Source: Clostridia bacterium (GTDB lineage Bacteria; Bacillota; Clostridia; Oscillospirales; Acutalibacteraceae). From it: a stretch of DNA of 64,000 nucleotides. Shown piece after piece: positions 44,724 to 57,239 of this stretch (position 1 is the stretch's first letter; every line of letters starts with the position of its first letter). The notes under the pieces are model-generated. The model had not been told where the DNA came from, did not search any database, and saw only the letters and a program-made list of their open reading frames with translations. Where the stretch lies: contig JAKSQO010000003.1 in the NCBI GenBank assembly GCA_024404095.1, forward strand, positions 1 through 64,000, written 5' to 3'. Both the position numbers and the translations under genes were made by a program.

Positions 44724-46232
44724 TTAATACTTTGAAAAATCTGTCAGTTTGTGAGATGCTTCCCAGTCTTTCTGGTAATATTCTTTGTTTGTTTCATTTA
44801 TCCTGTTTGTAAATTCGGTCATTTCCTGCTCTGTCATAGGTGTAATTTCACCGAATTCTTCCGACTTACCAAAAGTCATAAAGTGCGTAATAAGGAACGC
44901 ATGGATTGCACACAAAACTACACATCCAAAACAAACCGCCGCACGGATAAGTACAGGTTTAAAGATTTTTATATTTCTGATTTTCTCGAGTTTAGGACTA
45001 TCATCCTTATCAACTTCAGCTAATGTAAACAAGAGAAAAACCATATACATAAATATTGCAGGAACGCAAGCTCTGAATAACGGTTTTGCAGTTATGCCCA
45101 TTACCATTTGCGAGCCTGTTCCGAGAGCAAATGAAATAAAAGGAATCGCCGTTTTCTTTTCAAAGAAAATCAGAAGTGTTGTATATGCAAAAACGGCAAA
45201 AAACATTGTAACGCCGACAACCCATACCACAAATACAGCGTAGCTCAACGCAGTCGGTAAAGTAAATCCTGCAATAAAATGATTTGCAACTATACTCAGC
45301 GCAATAAGTCCCGTATTTCCTGCAAAAACTACACCGAGAAAAACTGCAAGCGGAACATTTGCTTTTTTCGTAAATTTATTGAGTCGTTTAACCTTAATAA
45401 GCCAGTAAATCATCGAAGCGGTAAGCAACGTGAGAATCACAAACATGTTCAGACTTGAAAACCAGTTGTCTCTGAATACAATAAATATATTGTATATTAT
45501 TCCTGCTATGCCCGGGTTACCCTGTTTATCCATTCTCGCTGATGTGCCGGGTGAAAGAATATCAGTCAAATAACCTGCAATTGCAAAAATAATCTGTACA
45601 ATCAGTCTTTTGTCGATCTTTCCCTCCTGAATAAGCTTTGCAAGAAAAAGAATTACAAATAATCCCACTGCCATAATTCCGCACTGTTCTGTCGTTGCTG
45701 AAAGAATAAATGCAATCGGGAAAAGCCACACTGAAGACGGATTATTTTTATATAGAATCATCGTTGCAATAATGCCAACAACAGGATAGAAATAGTTAAA
45801 TGAACCTATAAGCCAATAGACAGATTCGCAGTATACTACAGGACCTGTAAGGAACATAACTGCTATTCCGTAAACAGCATATTTAAAAGCATCATTTCTA
45901 TTTTGAGTTGCAGCTCTTGAAACTACAAAGCAAGTAAACGGAAGCATAAATGATGTTATTGCTTTCCATAGTAGAATTGTTGCCTTGTTCCTTAAAAATA
46001 TCAGACAAAGAATATGCACAAAAGTACGCCCATTATAGTTCATAATATGCCATTTTATAAACTGCACTATCTGAGGTAAATTGCATACGGCAGCCTTTTC
46101 ATAAAGATAGTCATCACCGTATAGTTCAAACGGTGCAAGTCTTATAAAATAAATTATTGCAACAATTGCAACGGTAATCCAGAAAAACATTTTACTGAAT
46201 TTATCATCTTTAACCTTCGATAAGTCTTTCAA
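44724..46232 (-). CDS. DUF6056-type multi-spanning membrane protein
   Basis: A 502-residue polytopic protein with about eleven transmembrane helices. The first outer loop has the pattern FELYGDDYLYEK, then NGRTFVHIL, which matches DUF6056-like membrane proteins related to GT-C glycosyltransferases; the DD pair would be the candidate catalytic residues. Likely an envelope polymer or glycolipid enzyme, but unproven. The start is TTG (46232) with AAGGATG 8 bases upstream. It sits 15 bases after gyrA and 15 bases before mgsA in the long operon. Confidence 0.72.
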   Translation of the reverse strand: MKDLSKVKDDKFSKMFFWITVAIVAIIYFIRLAPFELYGDDYLYEKAAVCNLPQIVQFIKWHIMNYNGRTFVHILCLIFLRNKATILLWKAITSFMLPFTCFVVSRAATQNRNDAFKYAVYGIAVMFLTGPVVYCESVYWLIGSFNYFYPVVGIIATMILYKNNPSSVWLFPIAFILSATTEQCGIMAVGLFVILFLAKLIQEGKIDKRLIVQIIFAIAGYLTDILSPGTSARMDKQGNPGIAGIIYNIFIVFRDNWFSSLNMFVILTLLTASMIYWLIKVKRLNKFTKKANVPLAVFLGVVFAGNTGLIALSIVANHFIAGFTLPTALSYAVFVVWVVGVTMFFAVFAYTTLLIFFEKKTAIPFISFALGTGSQMVMGITAKPLFRACVPAIFMYMVFLLFTLAEVDKDDSPKLEKIRNIKIFKPVLIRAAVCFGCVVLCAIHAFLITHFMTFGKSEEFGEITPMTEQEMTEFTNRINETNKEYYQKDWEASHKLTDFSKY

Positions 46233-46247
46233 AATTACAACATCCTT

Positions 46248-48794
46248 TTAAATGTTATTTTTCACATCATCGGTTTCATCTGCTGAAATTTCCGTTTTTT
46301 CTGTTTCTTCTACAGTATTCTCCTTTTCCTCCTCGTGAGGAACGGGAGTGATTGTGATTATTCTTTCGCTGTCAGTAACACGCATTACGCGTACGCCCTT
46401 TGACGGACGTGCGAATGTGCTGATACCCTCGGCTGGAATTCTGATAATAATACCATCAGATGCAATAAGAATAATATCCTCACTGTCGTCAACTGATGTA
46501 ACTGCGGCAACCTTGCCGTATTTATCTGTATGGTAGTTGATAAGACCCTTACCGCCTCTTGACTGGATACGGTAATTGTCAAAATCGCTCTTGCGTCCGT
46601 AGCCTGTTTCGCTGACGGTAAGAATTGTCTTGCCCTCTTCAACAGCCGCTACACCTACTACCTCGTCGCCGTCCTTAAGCTCGATAGCCTTAACGCCTCG
46701 TGCGGTTCGGCCAATGGGACGTGCATCGTTTTCATTAAAGCGGATACACATACCGTCTTTGGTTGCAACAATAAGGTCATCCTCACCGCGTGTCATCTTA
46801 ACCCATGCAAGCTCGTCGCCCTCGTCAAGAGTGATGGCGATAACACCTGTGCGGCGGATATTTGAGTATTCATCAACAGATGAACGCTTAATGATGCCGT
46901 TGCGTGTAAACATACAAAGGTATTTGAAGTCATCATCTTCCTTTGTCCATCTGTTCATTGAGGAAATCTTTTCATCGGGCTCAAGCGGAAGAAGGTTTAC
47001 AATATTCATACCCTTGCTTGTACGTGAACCCTCGGGAATTTCATAGCCCTTGAGCTTGAATACTCGTCCTCTTGTTGTAAAGAAAGCAATCTGATCGTGA
47101 GTCGAAGCGGTGAACATTGTCTTTACAATGTCATCCTCTCTTCGTGTAAGACCCTTTATGCCCTTACCGCCTCGGCGCTGAGTCTGGTATTCATCCATCG
47201 GAATACGTTTGATATATCCGAAATCAGTAAATGTGAATACGCAGGTCTCCTCGGGAATAAGATCCTCGATATCAACCTCGCCCGAAACATTCTGAATTTC
47301 TGTACGTCTGTCATCTCCGAACTTGTCCGCAATTTCAAGAGCCTCAGCCTTAACAACGCCGAGAAGCTTTGACTCGTCTGCAAGCAGTTCGAGGAATTCG
47401 GCAATTTTAATTTTAAGTTCTCCGAGTTCATCCTCAATCTTCTGTCTTTCGAGACCTGTCAACTGACCCAGTCGCATCTGAACGATTGCCTGTGCCTGAA
47501 CATCGTCAAGTCCGAAACGCTCCATAAGAGCTTCCTTACCTTCATTGACGCTCTTTGATGAACGGAGGATTGCAATAACCTCGTCGATAAAATCAAGAGC
47601 TGTAAGAAGACCTTCGAGAATGTGTGCTCTGTCCTGAGCTTTTTTGAGATCGTACTGTGTACGTCTTGTAACAACCTCCTGCTGGAAGTCGATATAATTT
47701 CTGAGAACATCCTTAAGTGTAAGAATCTTCGGCTCACCGTTTACAATAGCAAGCATAATTACACCGAATGTTGTCTGAAGCTGTGTAAATGAATAAAGCT
47801 GATTAAGTACAACCTGCGGATTTGCGTCACGCTTGAGGTCGATTGAAATGTGCATACCTGCCTTTGAAGAATAGTCGTTAATATCGGAGATTCCCTCGAT
47901 TTTCTTATCCTTAACAAGGTCTGCAATACTTTCAATAAGCCGAGCTTTATTTACTGTATACGGAATTTCCGTAACCTTTATTTCAAAGCGGCCGTTTTTC
48001 TTTTCAACAATTTCCGCTCTCGCTCTTACAACAACCTTACCTCGGCCTGTTGCATATGCGGCACGGATGCCCGAGCGGCCCATGATGATACCGCGTGTCG
48101 GGAAGTCGGGACCCTTGATGTGCTCCATAAGCTCGTCAAGAGTTGCATCGGGATTGTCGATAAGACAGCACATACCGTTGATAACCTCGCTGAGGTTATG
48201 AGGAGGAATGTTTGTTGCCATACCAACAGCGATACCCATTGAACCGTTTACAAGGATATTGGGGAAACGTGACGGAAGAACTGTCGGCTCTTTAAGTCTG
48301 TCATCGTAGTTTGTTGTGAAATCTATTGTATCCTTGTCGATATCTGTCAGCATTTTAAGAGCCATTTTGCTCATACGTGACTCTGTGTATCGGTAAGCAG
48401 CCGGCGGGTCGCCGTCGATTGAACCGAAGTTACCGTGACCGTCAACAAGCATATATCTCATAGAGAAAGACTGTGCAAGACGTACCATTGCATCATAAAC
48501 GGAAGCGTCACCGTGAGGATGGTAACGACCGAGAACAGAACCGACGGTGTCGGCGCATTTACGGTAAGCCTTGTCGGGAGTCAGATTGTTCTCATACATA
48601 GTATAGAGAATACGGCGGTGAACGGGTTTCAGACCGTCACGAACATCGGGAAGCGCACGGGATACGATAACTGACATTGAGTAGTCAAGGAATGCCTTGC
48701 GGACTTCTTTGTTGATATCAATATTATAAATCTTGGTGTTTTCAAGATTGGCGACAAAATCCTCATCGGGATGCAAGTCTTTTTCCTTAGCCAT
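46248..48794 (-). CDS. gyrA: DNA gyrase subunit A
   Basis: The breakage-reunion subunit of DNA gyrase (848 aa). The QRDR reads [15 protein letters not shown] (91-105), the catalytic tyrosine is in AAYRYTESR (about Y136), and the GyrA box [11 protein letters not shown] lies near residue 545, which separates gyrase from topoisomerase IV. The six-bladed C-terminal wrapping domain is present, ending in an acidic tail. The position of E. coli Ser83 is alanine (A97), a state seen in mycobacteria and linked there to lower quinolone sensitivity. A strong GGAGGAGG-type site precedes the ATG. Confidence 0.97.
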   Translation of the reverse strand: MAKEKDLHPDEDFVANLENTKIYNIDINKEVRKAFLDYSMSVIVSRALPDVRDGLKPVHRRILYTMYENNLTPDKAYRKCADTVGSVLGRYHPHGDASVYDAMVRLAQSFSMRYMLVDGHGNFGSIDGDPPAAYRYTESRMSKMALKMLTDIDKDTIDFTTNYDDRLKEPTVLPSRFPNILVNGSMGIAVGMATNIPPHNLSEVINGMCCLIDNPDATLDELMEHIKGPDFPTRGIIMGRSGIRAAYATGRGKVVVRARAEIVEKKNGRFEIKVTEIPYTVNKARLIESIADLVKDKKIEGISDINDYSSKAGMHISIDLKRDANPQVVLNQLYSFTQLQTTFGVIMLAIVNGEPKILTLKDVLRNYIDFQQEVVTRRTQYDLKKAQDRAHILEGLLTALDFIDEVIAILRSSKSVNEGKEALMERFGLDDVQAQAIVQMRLGQLTGLERQKIEDELGELKIKIAEFLELLADESKLLGVVKAEALEIADKFGDDRRTEIQNVSGEVDIEDLIPEETCVFTFTDFGYIKRIPMDEYQTQRRGGKGIKGLTRREDDIVKTMFTASTHDQIAFFTTRGRVFKLKGYEIPEGSRTSKGMNIVNLLPLEPDEKISSMNRWTKEDDDFKYLCMFTRNGIIKRSSVDEYSNIRRTGVIAITLDEGDELAWVKMTRGEDDLIVATKDGMCIRFNENDARPIGRTARGVKAIELKDGDEVVGVAAVEEGKTILTVSETGYGRKSDFDNYRIQSRGGKGLINYHTDKYGKVAAVTSVDDSEDIILIASDGIIIRIPAEGISTFARPSKGVRVMRVTDSERIITITPVPHEEEKENTVEETEKTEISADETDDVKNNI

Positions 48795-48814
48795 TTTGCA
48801 ATCCTCCTCCTTTC

Positions 48815-51699
<2,885 letters not shown>

Positions 51700-51750
51700 T
51701 TTTATGCTCCTTAAAATATATAATTATGATAGTACATTATAATCTAATAG

Positions 51751-51779
51751 ATTATATCATATATATGTAAATTTGTCAC
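51751..51779 (-). promoter_or_regulatory. Promoter of the gyrBA-hisS-aspS operon
   Basis: On the minus strand, GTGACA (51774-51779), a 17-base spacer and a perfect TATAAT (51751-51756) lie about 50 bases before the first gene. Confidence 0.7.
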
Positions 51780-51839
51780 CCTTTTTTTGCAAGAAAATTT
51801 ATCTTTTTTCGTGCATTTACACGATACATTTTTCTTGAC

Positions 51840-51868
51840 TTGATATAATAATTATGATAACATATTAT
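51840..51868 (+). promoter_or_regulatory. Promoter of the ddl operon
   Basis: TTGATA (51840-51845), a 17-base spacer and TATTAT (51863-51868) lie about 47 bases before the ddl start. It is divergent from the gyr operon promoter about 60 bases away. Confidence 0.55.
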
Positions 51869-51914
51869 ACTGTGTAAATATGGGCTTAAAATAATTTCTG
51901 GAGATGAAAATTCA

Positions 51915-52985
51915 ATGAAAAATGCTCTTGTTCTTTTCGGCGGAGTATCAAGCGAGCACGACGTTTCAACAGTGTCTGCAAGCTATGTTCTCGATAACAT
52001 TCCGACCGAAAAATACAACGTAATCAAAATAGGAATAACCAAGGACGGCCGCTGGTTCAAGTATGACGGTGAAATCAGCAATCTTCCCGAGGATAAGTGG
52101 GTTAAGGATACGGATAACCTCACAAAAGCGGTTATCTCCCCCGACAGAAACGACCACGGCATCATCGTTTTCGGCAAGGATAAAGTCGAAACAATCCGCA
52201 TTGACGTGTGCTTCCCTGTTCTTCACGGCAAAAACGGTGAGGACGGCACAATTCAGGGATTTCTGCAGGTAGCAGGCATTCCGTTTGTCGGCTGTGATAT
52301 GATTTCCTCTGCCTGCTGTATGGACAAGGTTATGACAAACACACTTGCCGACGCGGCAGGAATCGCACAGGCAAAGTGGATTGGTCTTAACGAATACAAT
52401 TACAGAAAGAATCCGCAGATGTATATTGACAAGGCTGCCGATTATCTCGGCTTCCCGATTTTCGTAAAACCTGCAAACGCAGGCTCATCTGTCGGAGTAA
52501 GTAAAGCAAAGGACAAGGACGCTCTTGTAAAGGCTATTGATATCGCCTTCGCAGAGGACAACAAGCTCGTTCTTGAGGAAGGCATAACCGGCATGGAGGT
52601 TGAATGTGCGGTACTCGGTAATGAGGAGCCTATCGCTTCAATCTGCGGTGAAATTGAACCTGCAAATGACTTTTACGACTACGAAGCAAAGTATGTTAAT
52701 CCCGCAAGCCTTCTTCACATTCCCGCACGTCTTGACGATGCAAAGATGAATGAAGTTCGTGAAGCCGCAAAGAACGCTTATATCGCTCTCGGCTGCACAG
52801 GTCTTGCAAGAGTTGACTTCTTTGTACGTGAAAGCGACGGAAAGGTTATGCTCAACGAGCCGAACACCATTCCCGGCTTCACTTCAATCAGTATGTATCC
52901 CAAGATGTTCGCCGCTTCTGGTGTCCCCTACTCCGAGCTTATTGACCGTCTGTTTACATACGCACTGGAGAAGTGGGACAAATGA
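51915..52985 (+). CDS. ddl: D-alanine--D-alanine ligase
   Basis: An ATP-grasp ligase that makes the D-Ala-D-Ala dipeptide of peptidoglycan (356 aa, usual length). The N-terminal LFGGVSSEHDVSTVSA, central KPANAGSSVGVSK and late MLNEPNTIPGFTSISMYPKM are diagnostic. The omega-loop region reads DFYDYEAKYVN, the D-Ala type, rather than the form seen in D-lactate (VanA-type) ligases, so no vancomycin resistance is implied. GGAGATG precedes the ATG. First gene of a ddl-DUF1934-argS operon. Confidence 0.95.
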   Translation: MKNALVLFGGVSSEHDVSTVSASYVLDNIPTEKYNVIKIGITKDGRWFKYDGEISNLPEDKWVKDTDNLTKAVISPDRNDHGIIVFGKDKVETIRIDVCFPVLHGKNGEDGTIQGFLQVAGIPFVGCDMISSACCMDKVMTNTLADAAGIAQAKWIGLNEYNYRKNPQMYIDKAADYLGFPIFVKPANAGSSVGVSKAKDKDALVKAIDIAFAEDNKLVLEEGITGMEVECAVLGNEEPIASICGEIEPANDFYDYEAKYVNPASLLHIPARLDDAKMNEVREAAKNAYIALGCTGLARVDFFVRESDGKVMLNEPNTIPGFTSISMYPKMFAASGVPYSELIDRLFTYALEKWDK

Positions 52986-53404
52986 GCTGGCTTATCACAA
53001 TAAACGATACCCACAAGACTGACGGTCAGGTTGAAAACTCTGAGCTTGAAACCGTGGCTGAGGTCAGCGGAACCGAAAACGACTACAAAATTGAATATGA
53101 CGAGCAGAGCGAAGAGATGAAGGGCTGTCACACAACCGTTCACGTTACAGACGGATGCTGTGTCCACATCACACGCAAGGGCAGTTACAGCACCGAGCTG
53201 ATGATGGATAAGGGCAAACGCAGTCAATGCTGTTACATAACTCCTGTCGGTCAGATTTCAATGGGCGTTTTCACCTCGAGAGTAATCTCGGAATTCACAG
53301 AAAAAAATATAAAACTTGATTTTACATATACGCTTGATTTTAACAACGAGCTTATCAGCCGCAACAGAGTAAGAATTGCGGCGGCAAATAAGGAGGCTGA
53401 ATAA
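52982..53404 (+). CDS. DUF1934 (YwiB-like) protein
   Basis: A 140-residue beta-barrel-like protein of the DUF1934 family, which in Bacillus (ywiB) also lies directly before argS. Marks are the alternating strands SELETVAEVSGTE, TTVHVTDGCCVHITRKG, and a C-terminal DFNNELISRNRVRI. The calycin-like fold suggests binding of a small ligand; function unknown. ATG at 52982 overlaps the ddl stop (ATGA), and three upstream codons in the same frame belong to ddl. argS follows 2 bases later. Confidence 0.85.
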   Translation: MSWLITINDTHKTDGQVENSELETVAEVSGTENDYKIEYDEQSEEMKGCHTTVHVTDGCCVHITRKGSYSTELMMDKGKRSQCCYITPVGQISMGVFTSRVISEFTEKNIKLDFTYTLDFNNELISRNRVRIAAANKEAE

Positions 53405-53406
53405 AA

Positions 53407-55095
53407 ATGTCTTATATTGTTAAGGAAGTTGAAGCACAGCTTAAGAGTGCAATCGGAAACGCAGTTGCCAAAGCTGTTGAAAAAGGTGTCTTTAGCGCCG
53501 CTCCGACAGCAGAGTTCAAGGTTGAAGTTCCTGCCGACAGAGCTAACGGCGATTTCTCGGCAAATGCAGCTATGGTATGGGCTCGTGAGCTTCATAACGC
53601 ACCACGTAAGATTGCTGATGCAATAATGGCTGAAATCGACCTTGAGGGCACTTATTTTGAACGTGCCGAGGTTGCAGGCCCCGGATTTATGAATTTCTAT
53701 CTTGACGGCAGATACTATGCCGCTATTCTTAAGGATGTCACCGAAAAGGGTACAATGTACGGCCATTCCGATATGGGCAAGGGCAAGAAAGCTCTTGTTG
53801 AGTTTGTTTCCGCAAACCCCACAGGTCCTATGCACGTCGGTAACGCTCGAGGCGGTGCCATGGGTGACTGCCTTGCTGAGGTTCTTTCATGGGCAGGTTA
53901 CGAAACCGAGCGTGAGTTCTACATCAATGACGGCGGTAATCAGATTGAAAAATTCGGTCTTTCACTCGATATCAGATACCGTCAACTTTTTGAGGACGGC
54001 ATTGAGATGCCCGAGGATTCATATCACGGACAGGATATTATCGACCACGCCAAGGCTTTTGCTGAAATACACGGTGACAAGTTTATGTCGGCTTCCGAAG
54101 AGGAAAGACGCAAGGCTCTTGTTGAATACGCTCTTCCCCTCAACATTCAGGGACTTGAAAGAGACCTTCTCAAGTATAAAATCAAATACGATACATGGTT
54201 TAAGGAAAGCACGCTTCACAACAGCGGTGCCGCAAAAAAGGTTGTTGCAGACCTTACCGAAAAGGGTTATACCTACGAGATGGACGGAGCTGTATGGTTC
54301 AAGGCTGAGCAGTTCGGCTGTGACAAGGACTTTGTTCTTGTACGTTCAAACGGATTCCTCACCTACATCGTTCCCGATATCGCATATCACTACAACAAGC
54401 TCTGCACAAGAAACTTCGATATAGCAATTGACATTCTCGGTGCTGACCATCACGGCTATGTGCCTCGTCTTAAGGCGGCTCTTCAGGCACTCGGCGTTGA
54501 CCCCGAAAGACTTCATGTTGTTCTTATGCAGATGGTTCGTCTTGTTAAGGACGGTGAAATCATCAAGGCTTCCAAGCGTTCAGGCAAGGCTATCACACTT
54601 GTAACTCTGCTTGAGGAAGTTCCGATTGATGCCGCAAGATTCTTCTTCAATATGCGCGAGGCTAACACACATTGCGACTTTGACCTTGACCTTGCCGTTG
54701 AGGAATCCTCACAGAATCCTGTTTACTACTGCCAGTATGCACACGCAAGAATATGCAGTATTTTCAAGAAGCTTGCCGCTGACGGAATTGAGCCGAAGGA
54801 CTGCTCAGTTGAAGACCTCTGCCTGCTCAAGACTGAGGAAGAAAAGGAGCTTATCCGCTACATTGCTTCCCTCACAGATGAGGTTGAGCATGCCGCTGTT
54901 GCGCTTGACCCGTCACGTCTTACAAAGTATGCTGTCGGACTTGCAACTCTGTTCCACAAGTTCTACAACGCCTGCCACGTTCAGTGCGGTGACGAGGCGC
55001 TTATGCAGGCAAGACTTTATCTTTGCGGATGCGTCAAGAGCGTTCTTAAGAATGTTCTTGAAATGCTTAAGATATCGGTTCCTGAAAGTATGTAA
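53407..55095 (+). CDS. argS: Arginyl-tRNA synthetase
   Basis: Charges tRNA-Arg (class I, 562 aa). The N-terminal ArgRS domain is followed by the HIGH motif as HVGN (143-146, in SANPTGPMHVGNARGG), and a degenerate KMSKS region in GEIIKASKRSGK near residue 385. The DALR anticodon-binding domain occupies the C-terminal 130 residues (YCQYAHARICSIFKKL, LYLCGCVKSVLKNVLEML). AAGGAGG lies before the ATG, inside the end of the DUF1934 gene. It ends at a strong terminator. Confidence 0.96.
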   Translation: MSYIVKEVEAQLKSAIGNAVAKAVEKGVFSAAPTAEFKVEVPADRANGDFSANAAMVWARELHNAPRKIADAIMAEIDLEGTYFERAEVAGPGFMNFYLDGRYYAAILKDVTEKGTMYGHSDMGKGKKALVEFVSANPTGPMHVGNARGGAMGDCLAEVLSWAGYETEREFYINDGGNQIEKFGLSLDIRYRQLFEDGIEMPEDSYHGQDIIDHAKAFAEIHGDKFMSASEEERRKALVEYALPLNIQGLERDLLKYKIKYDTWFKESTLHNSGAAKKVVADLTEKGYTYEMDGAVWFKAEQFGCDKDFVLVRSNGFLTYIVPDIAYHYNKLCTRNFDIAIDILGADHHGYVPRLKAALQALGVDPERLHVVLMQMVRLVKDGEIIKASKRSGKAITLVTLLEEVPIDAARFFFNMREANTHCDFDLDLAVEESSQNPVYYCQYAHARICSIFKKLAADGIEPKDCSVEDLCLLKTEEEKELIRYIASLTDEVEHAAVALDPSRLTKYAVGLATLFHKFYNACHVQCGDEALMQARLYLCGCVKSVLKNVLEMLKISVPESM

Positions 55096-55103
55096 ATATA
55101 AAA

Positions 55104-55140
55104 AACAAGCGCAGAAGACTTCAAAATCTTCTGCGTTATT
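55104..55140. terminator. Bidirectional terminator between argS and the histidine kinase gene
   Basis: A 9-bp stem, CGCAGAAGA/TCTTCTGCG (55110-55135), has A-runs on the left and TTATTTTT on the right. The kinase stop on the minus strand is at 55146. Confidence 0.88.
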
Positions 55141-55145
55141 TTTAC

Positions 55146-56468
55146 CTATTTCATAATCGGGATGTATATTTTCTCGTTAAACACCTTACCGTTTGTTGTT
55201 ATTTCAAATCTGCCGTTCATCTGCGACATAATTCGTGAGCAGGTTTTAAGTCCGATTTTTGTGCTTTCGGCATTTCTCAGCTCCGACTTAGCGGTGTTTT
55301 CACATTCAACAACAATGTTTTTATCTTCGACATATGCGCTGACGTAAATTGTTTTTGATTCGTCTGCATATCGCTTAAAGTTAGAGAAAATATTATCTAT
55401 TACTCTTTTGAACATATCCACATCAATGTATATGTATATATCGGTGTCAATCTTATGCGGAACTTCAACCGTGAAGCCCTCCTGCATAAGGTCGATAACA
55501 TATTCGCCGAGAAGCTGAGTAAACAGCTGTTTCGCTTCAAACTTCTGAAAAATGAAGTCCGTATCATCTTTGCCGTAAACATAAAAATAGCGGAACATTG
55601 TATCGGTAAGCTCTTTCAATCTATACGCCTTATCCTTGCAGATATTGGCGTATTTTTTCATTTCATCAATATTGGTCACGCTATCATCTGCCATCAACTC
55701 AGAAAAGCCGATAATAGATGTCAGCGGGGTTCTGATATCATGAGATATTGACGTAAGCAAATCGTTGTTTGATTTTATTGCATCCTGCTCTTTCTGATAA
55801 TGCTCAATAATCGACCTGCGCATAGCGTCAATATTTTTGCCAAGCTCTCCGACCTCATCCGTACCGTCTATTGATACTACTCTTTCCATGTCACCGCACG
55901 ATACAGCCTTCACCTGTCTTGAAAGCGTGAGAATACGTTTGATTGTTTTTCCGAATATCACAAACAGAATTGCGATAGCGACTACGCAGCCTATAATCAG
56001 CGCCGCATAATCAACATAGTTAAAATATCCCATATAAGTGTTATCCTTGATAACAACATTATATTTTCCGTGTTTTTGTTCAACCTCAATGTAATCAACG
56101 TTTCTGTTCAGGAAAGATTTTGAACTGCTTACGTTATACGTTGTTGTAAAATAGCCGTCGCTCTCAAAAATCAGCCTGTCGGTTTCCGCCTCAAATGCAT
56201 ACAGATACAAACCGGGTTTGTTTTTCAGCCAATCCTGAATACTTATAATAGGATTATCGCTGTTATACTGCGATCGAGTAAACTCTTCAAATTCCTTGCT
56301 GATTTTTTCCATTCTTTCCTCATTTGCGCTGACAGACATATACACCTTTTCAACGGCATATTTGCCGACAGAGCTTACAAGCATAGAACACAGCGTACCT
56401 ATAACGACCGCCATGGCAATGGCAAAGCCCGCCTGAAAGCCAAGTGAATTTTTAATTTTTTTCAACAT
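55146..56468 (-). CDS. Sensor histidine kinase with shortened ATP-binding domain
   Basis: Membrane sensor kinase of 440 residues: first helix about 15-35, extracytoplasmic domain 36-152, second helix 155-173, HAMP about 174-225 and HisKA with the phosphorylated H243 in SISHDIRTPLT. The HATPase domain has the N-box (NIFSNFKRYA) and a GLKTC glycine segment, but the DxGxG G1 box and long ATP lid are missing; the segment between is short (VVECENTAKSELRNAE). Comparable compact kinases exist in Firmicutes. It overlaps the response regulator gene by 17 bases, so the two are coupled. The signal is unknown. Confidence 0.9.
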   Translation of the reverse strand: MLKKIKNSLGFQAGFAIAMAVVIGTLCSMLVSSVGKYAVEKVYMSVSANEERMEKISKEFEEFTRSQYNSDNPIISIQDWLKNKPGLYLYAFEAETDRLIFESDGYFTTTYNVSSSKSFLNRNVDYIEVEQKHGKYNVVIKDNTYMGYFNYVDYAALIIGCVVAIAILFVIFGKTIKRILTLSRQVKAVSCGDMERVVSIDGTDEVGELGKNIDAMRRSIIEHYQKEQDAIKSNNDLLTSISHDIRTPLTSIIGFSELMADDSVTNIDEMKKYANICKDKAYRLKELTDTMFRYFYVYGKDDTDFIFQKFEAKQLFTQLLGEYVIDLMQEGFTVEVPHKIDTDIYIYIDVDMFKRVIDNIFSNFKRYADESKTIYVSAYVEDKNIVVECENTAKSELRNAESTKIGLKTCSRIMSQMNGRFEITTNGKVFNEKIYIPIMK

Positions 56469-57129
56469 AGAGATAGCCCTTTCCCCACTCAGTCAGAATC
56501 AGCTTCGGAGCTTTGAAATTATCCTCAAGCTTTTTTCTCAGGTTCAGTATATGAACCATAACCTTGTTTGCCGAAGCAGAGTTGCACGCCTCTTTCCACA
56601 CGCTCTCATATATTTCATTCATATCAAAAGGAATACCGCGATTTGAGTAAAGAAAATAAAGCACCTCAAATTCTTTCTCGGTAAGCTTTACCTGTTCACC
56701 GTTTTTAAAAACACGCCTTTTGTCAGCATCAATTTTTACTATTTCCTCTGAGGGATCATCCTCTTTATAACGTCTGAGCAAAGCTTTCACACTGAATATA
56801 ATCTGAATGCTTGAAAACGGCTTTGAAATAAAATCATCACCGCCAGCGTCATATGCACGTATCATATCTTCCTCGGCGGATTTCGCCGTCAGATAAAGCA
56901 CAGGACAATCGGTAAACACACGAATACGTTTTACAGCCTCAAATCCGTCAATTCCGGGCAAGCCGATATCCATAACGATAAGCGAATATCTCTTTCCCGA
57001 CTTAATTGCTTCAACAGCCTGCACAGCGTCGGGCATACACTCAACGGCAAAGCCTTCTTTTTCAAGAAGCATTGAAACAAGCTCACGGATTTCATTATCA
57101 TCATCAACTACAAGAATTTTTGAAGTCAT
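56452..57129 (-). CDS. OmpR/PhoB-family response regulator
   Basis: A 225-residue two-component regulator. The receiver domain has D10/D11, the phospho-acceptor D54 in IVMDIGLPGIDG, and the conserved lysine in YLTAKSAEE near 92. The C-terminal winged helix (EKEFEVLYFLYSNRG, VMVHILNLRKKLED, TEWGKGYLYVEK) is of the OmpR type. The open frame reads 16 codons further upstream, but GGAGGAGAT just before 57129 fixes the start. It pairs with the histidine kinase that follows. Confidence 0.93.
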   Translation of the reverse strand: MTSKILVVDDDNEIRELVSMLLEKEGFAVECMPDAVQAVEAIKSGKRYSLIVMDIGLPGIDGFEAVKRIRVFTDCPVLYLTAKSAEEDMIRAYDAGGDDFISKPFSSIQIIFSVKALLRRYKEDDPSEEIVKIDADKRRVFKNGEQVKLTEKEFEVLYFLYSNRGIPFDMNEIYESVWKEACNSASANKVMVHILNLRKKLEDNFKAPKLILTEWGKGYLYVEKN

Positions 57130-57148
57130 TTTATCTCCTCCCTGTTTT

Positions 57149-57177
57149 AGTTTATCAGCAATCCGAGTATTTTTCAA
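57149..57177 (-). promoter_or_regulatory. Promoter of the two-component operon
   Basis: On the minus strand, TTGAAA (57172-57177), a 17-base spacer and TAAACT (57149-57154) lie about 20 bases before the start codon. The -10 match is moderate. Confidence 0.5.
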
Positions 57178-57182
57178 TCATA

Positions 57183-57224
57183 AAAAGCAAAAAAGTATGG
57201 ACTATGAAAAATCACAGCCCATAC
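57183..57224 (-). terminator. Terminator of the ceramidase-like gene
   Basis: A 12-bp stem with two G-U pairs, GTATGGACTATG against CACAGCCCATAC (57195-57224), is followed on the minus strand by TTTTTTGCTTTTT. Confidence 0.82.
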
Positions 57225-57239
57225 CTGAATCATTATAAT

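Noticed and set aside
51915-52985. Vancomycin-resistance (D-lactate) ligase
   Set aside because: The omega-loop region reads DFYDYEAKYVN, the normal D-Ala-D-Ala type, and no vanH or vanX is nearby.
53251-53835. Open frame of 194 codons antisense to the DUF1934 and argS genes
   Set aside because: It crosses two conserved genes on the other strand and has no recognisable product or ribosome site.
53702-54424. Open frame of 240 codons inside argS in another frame
   Set aside because: The argS frame shows conserved synthetase motifs throughout; the alternative product is low-complexity.
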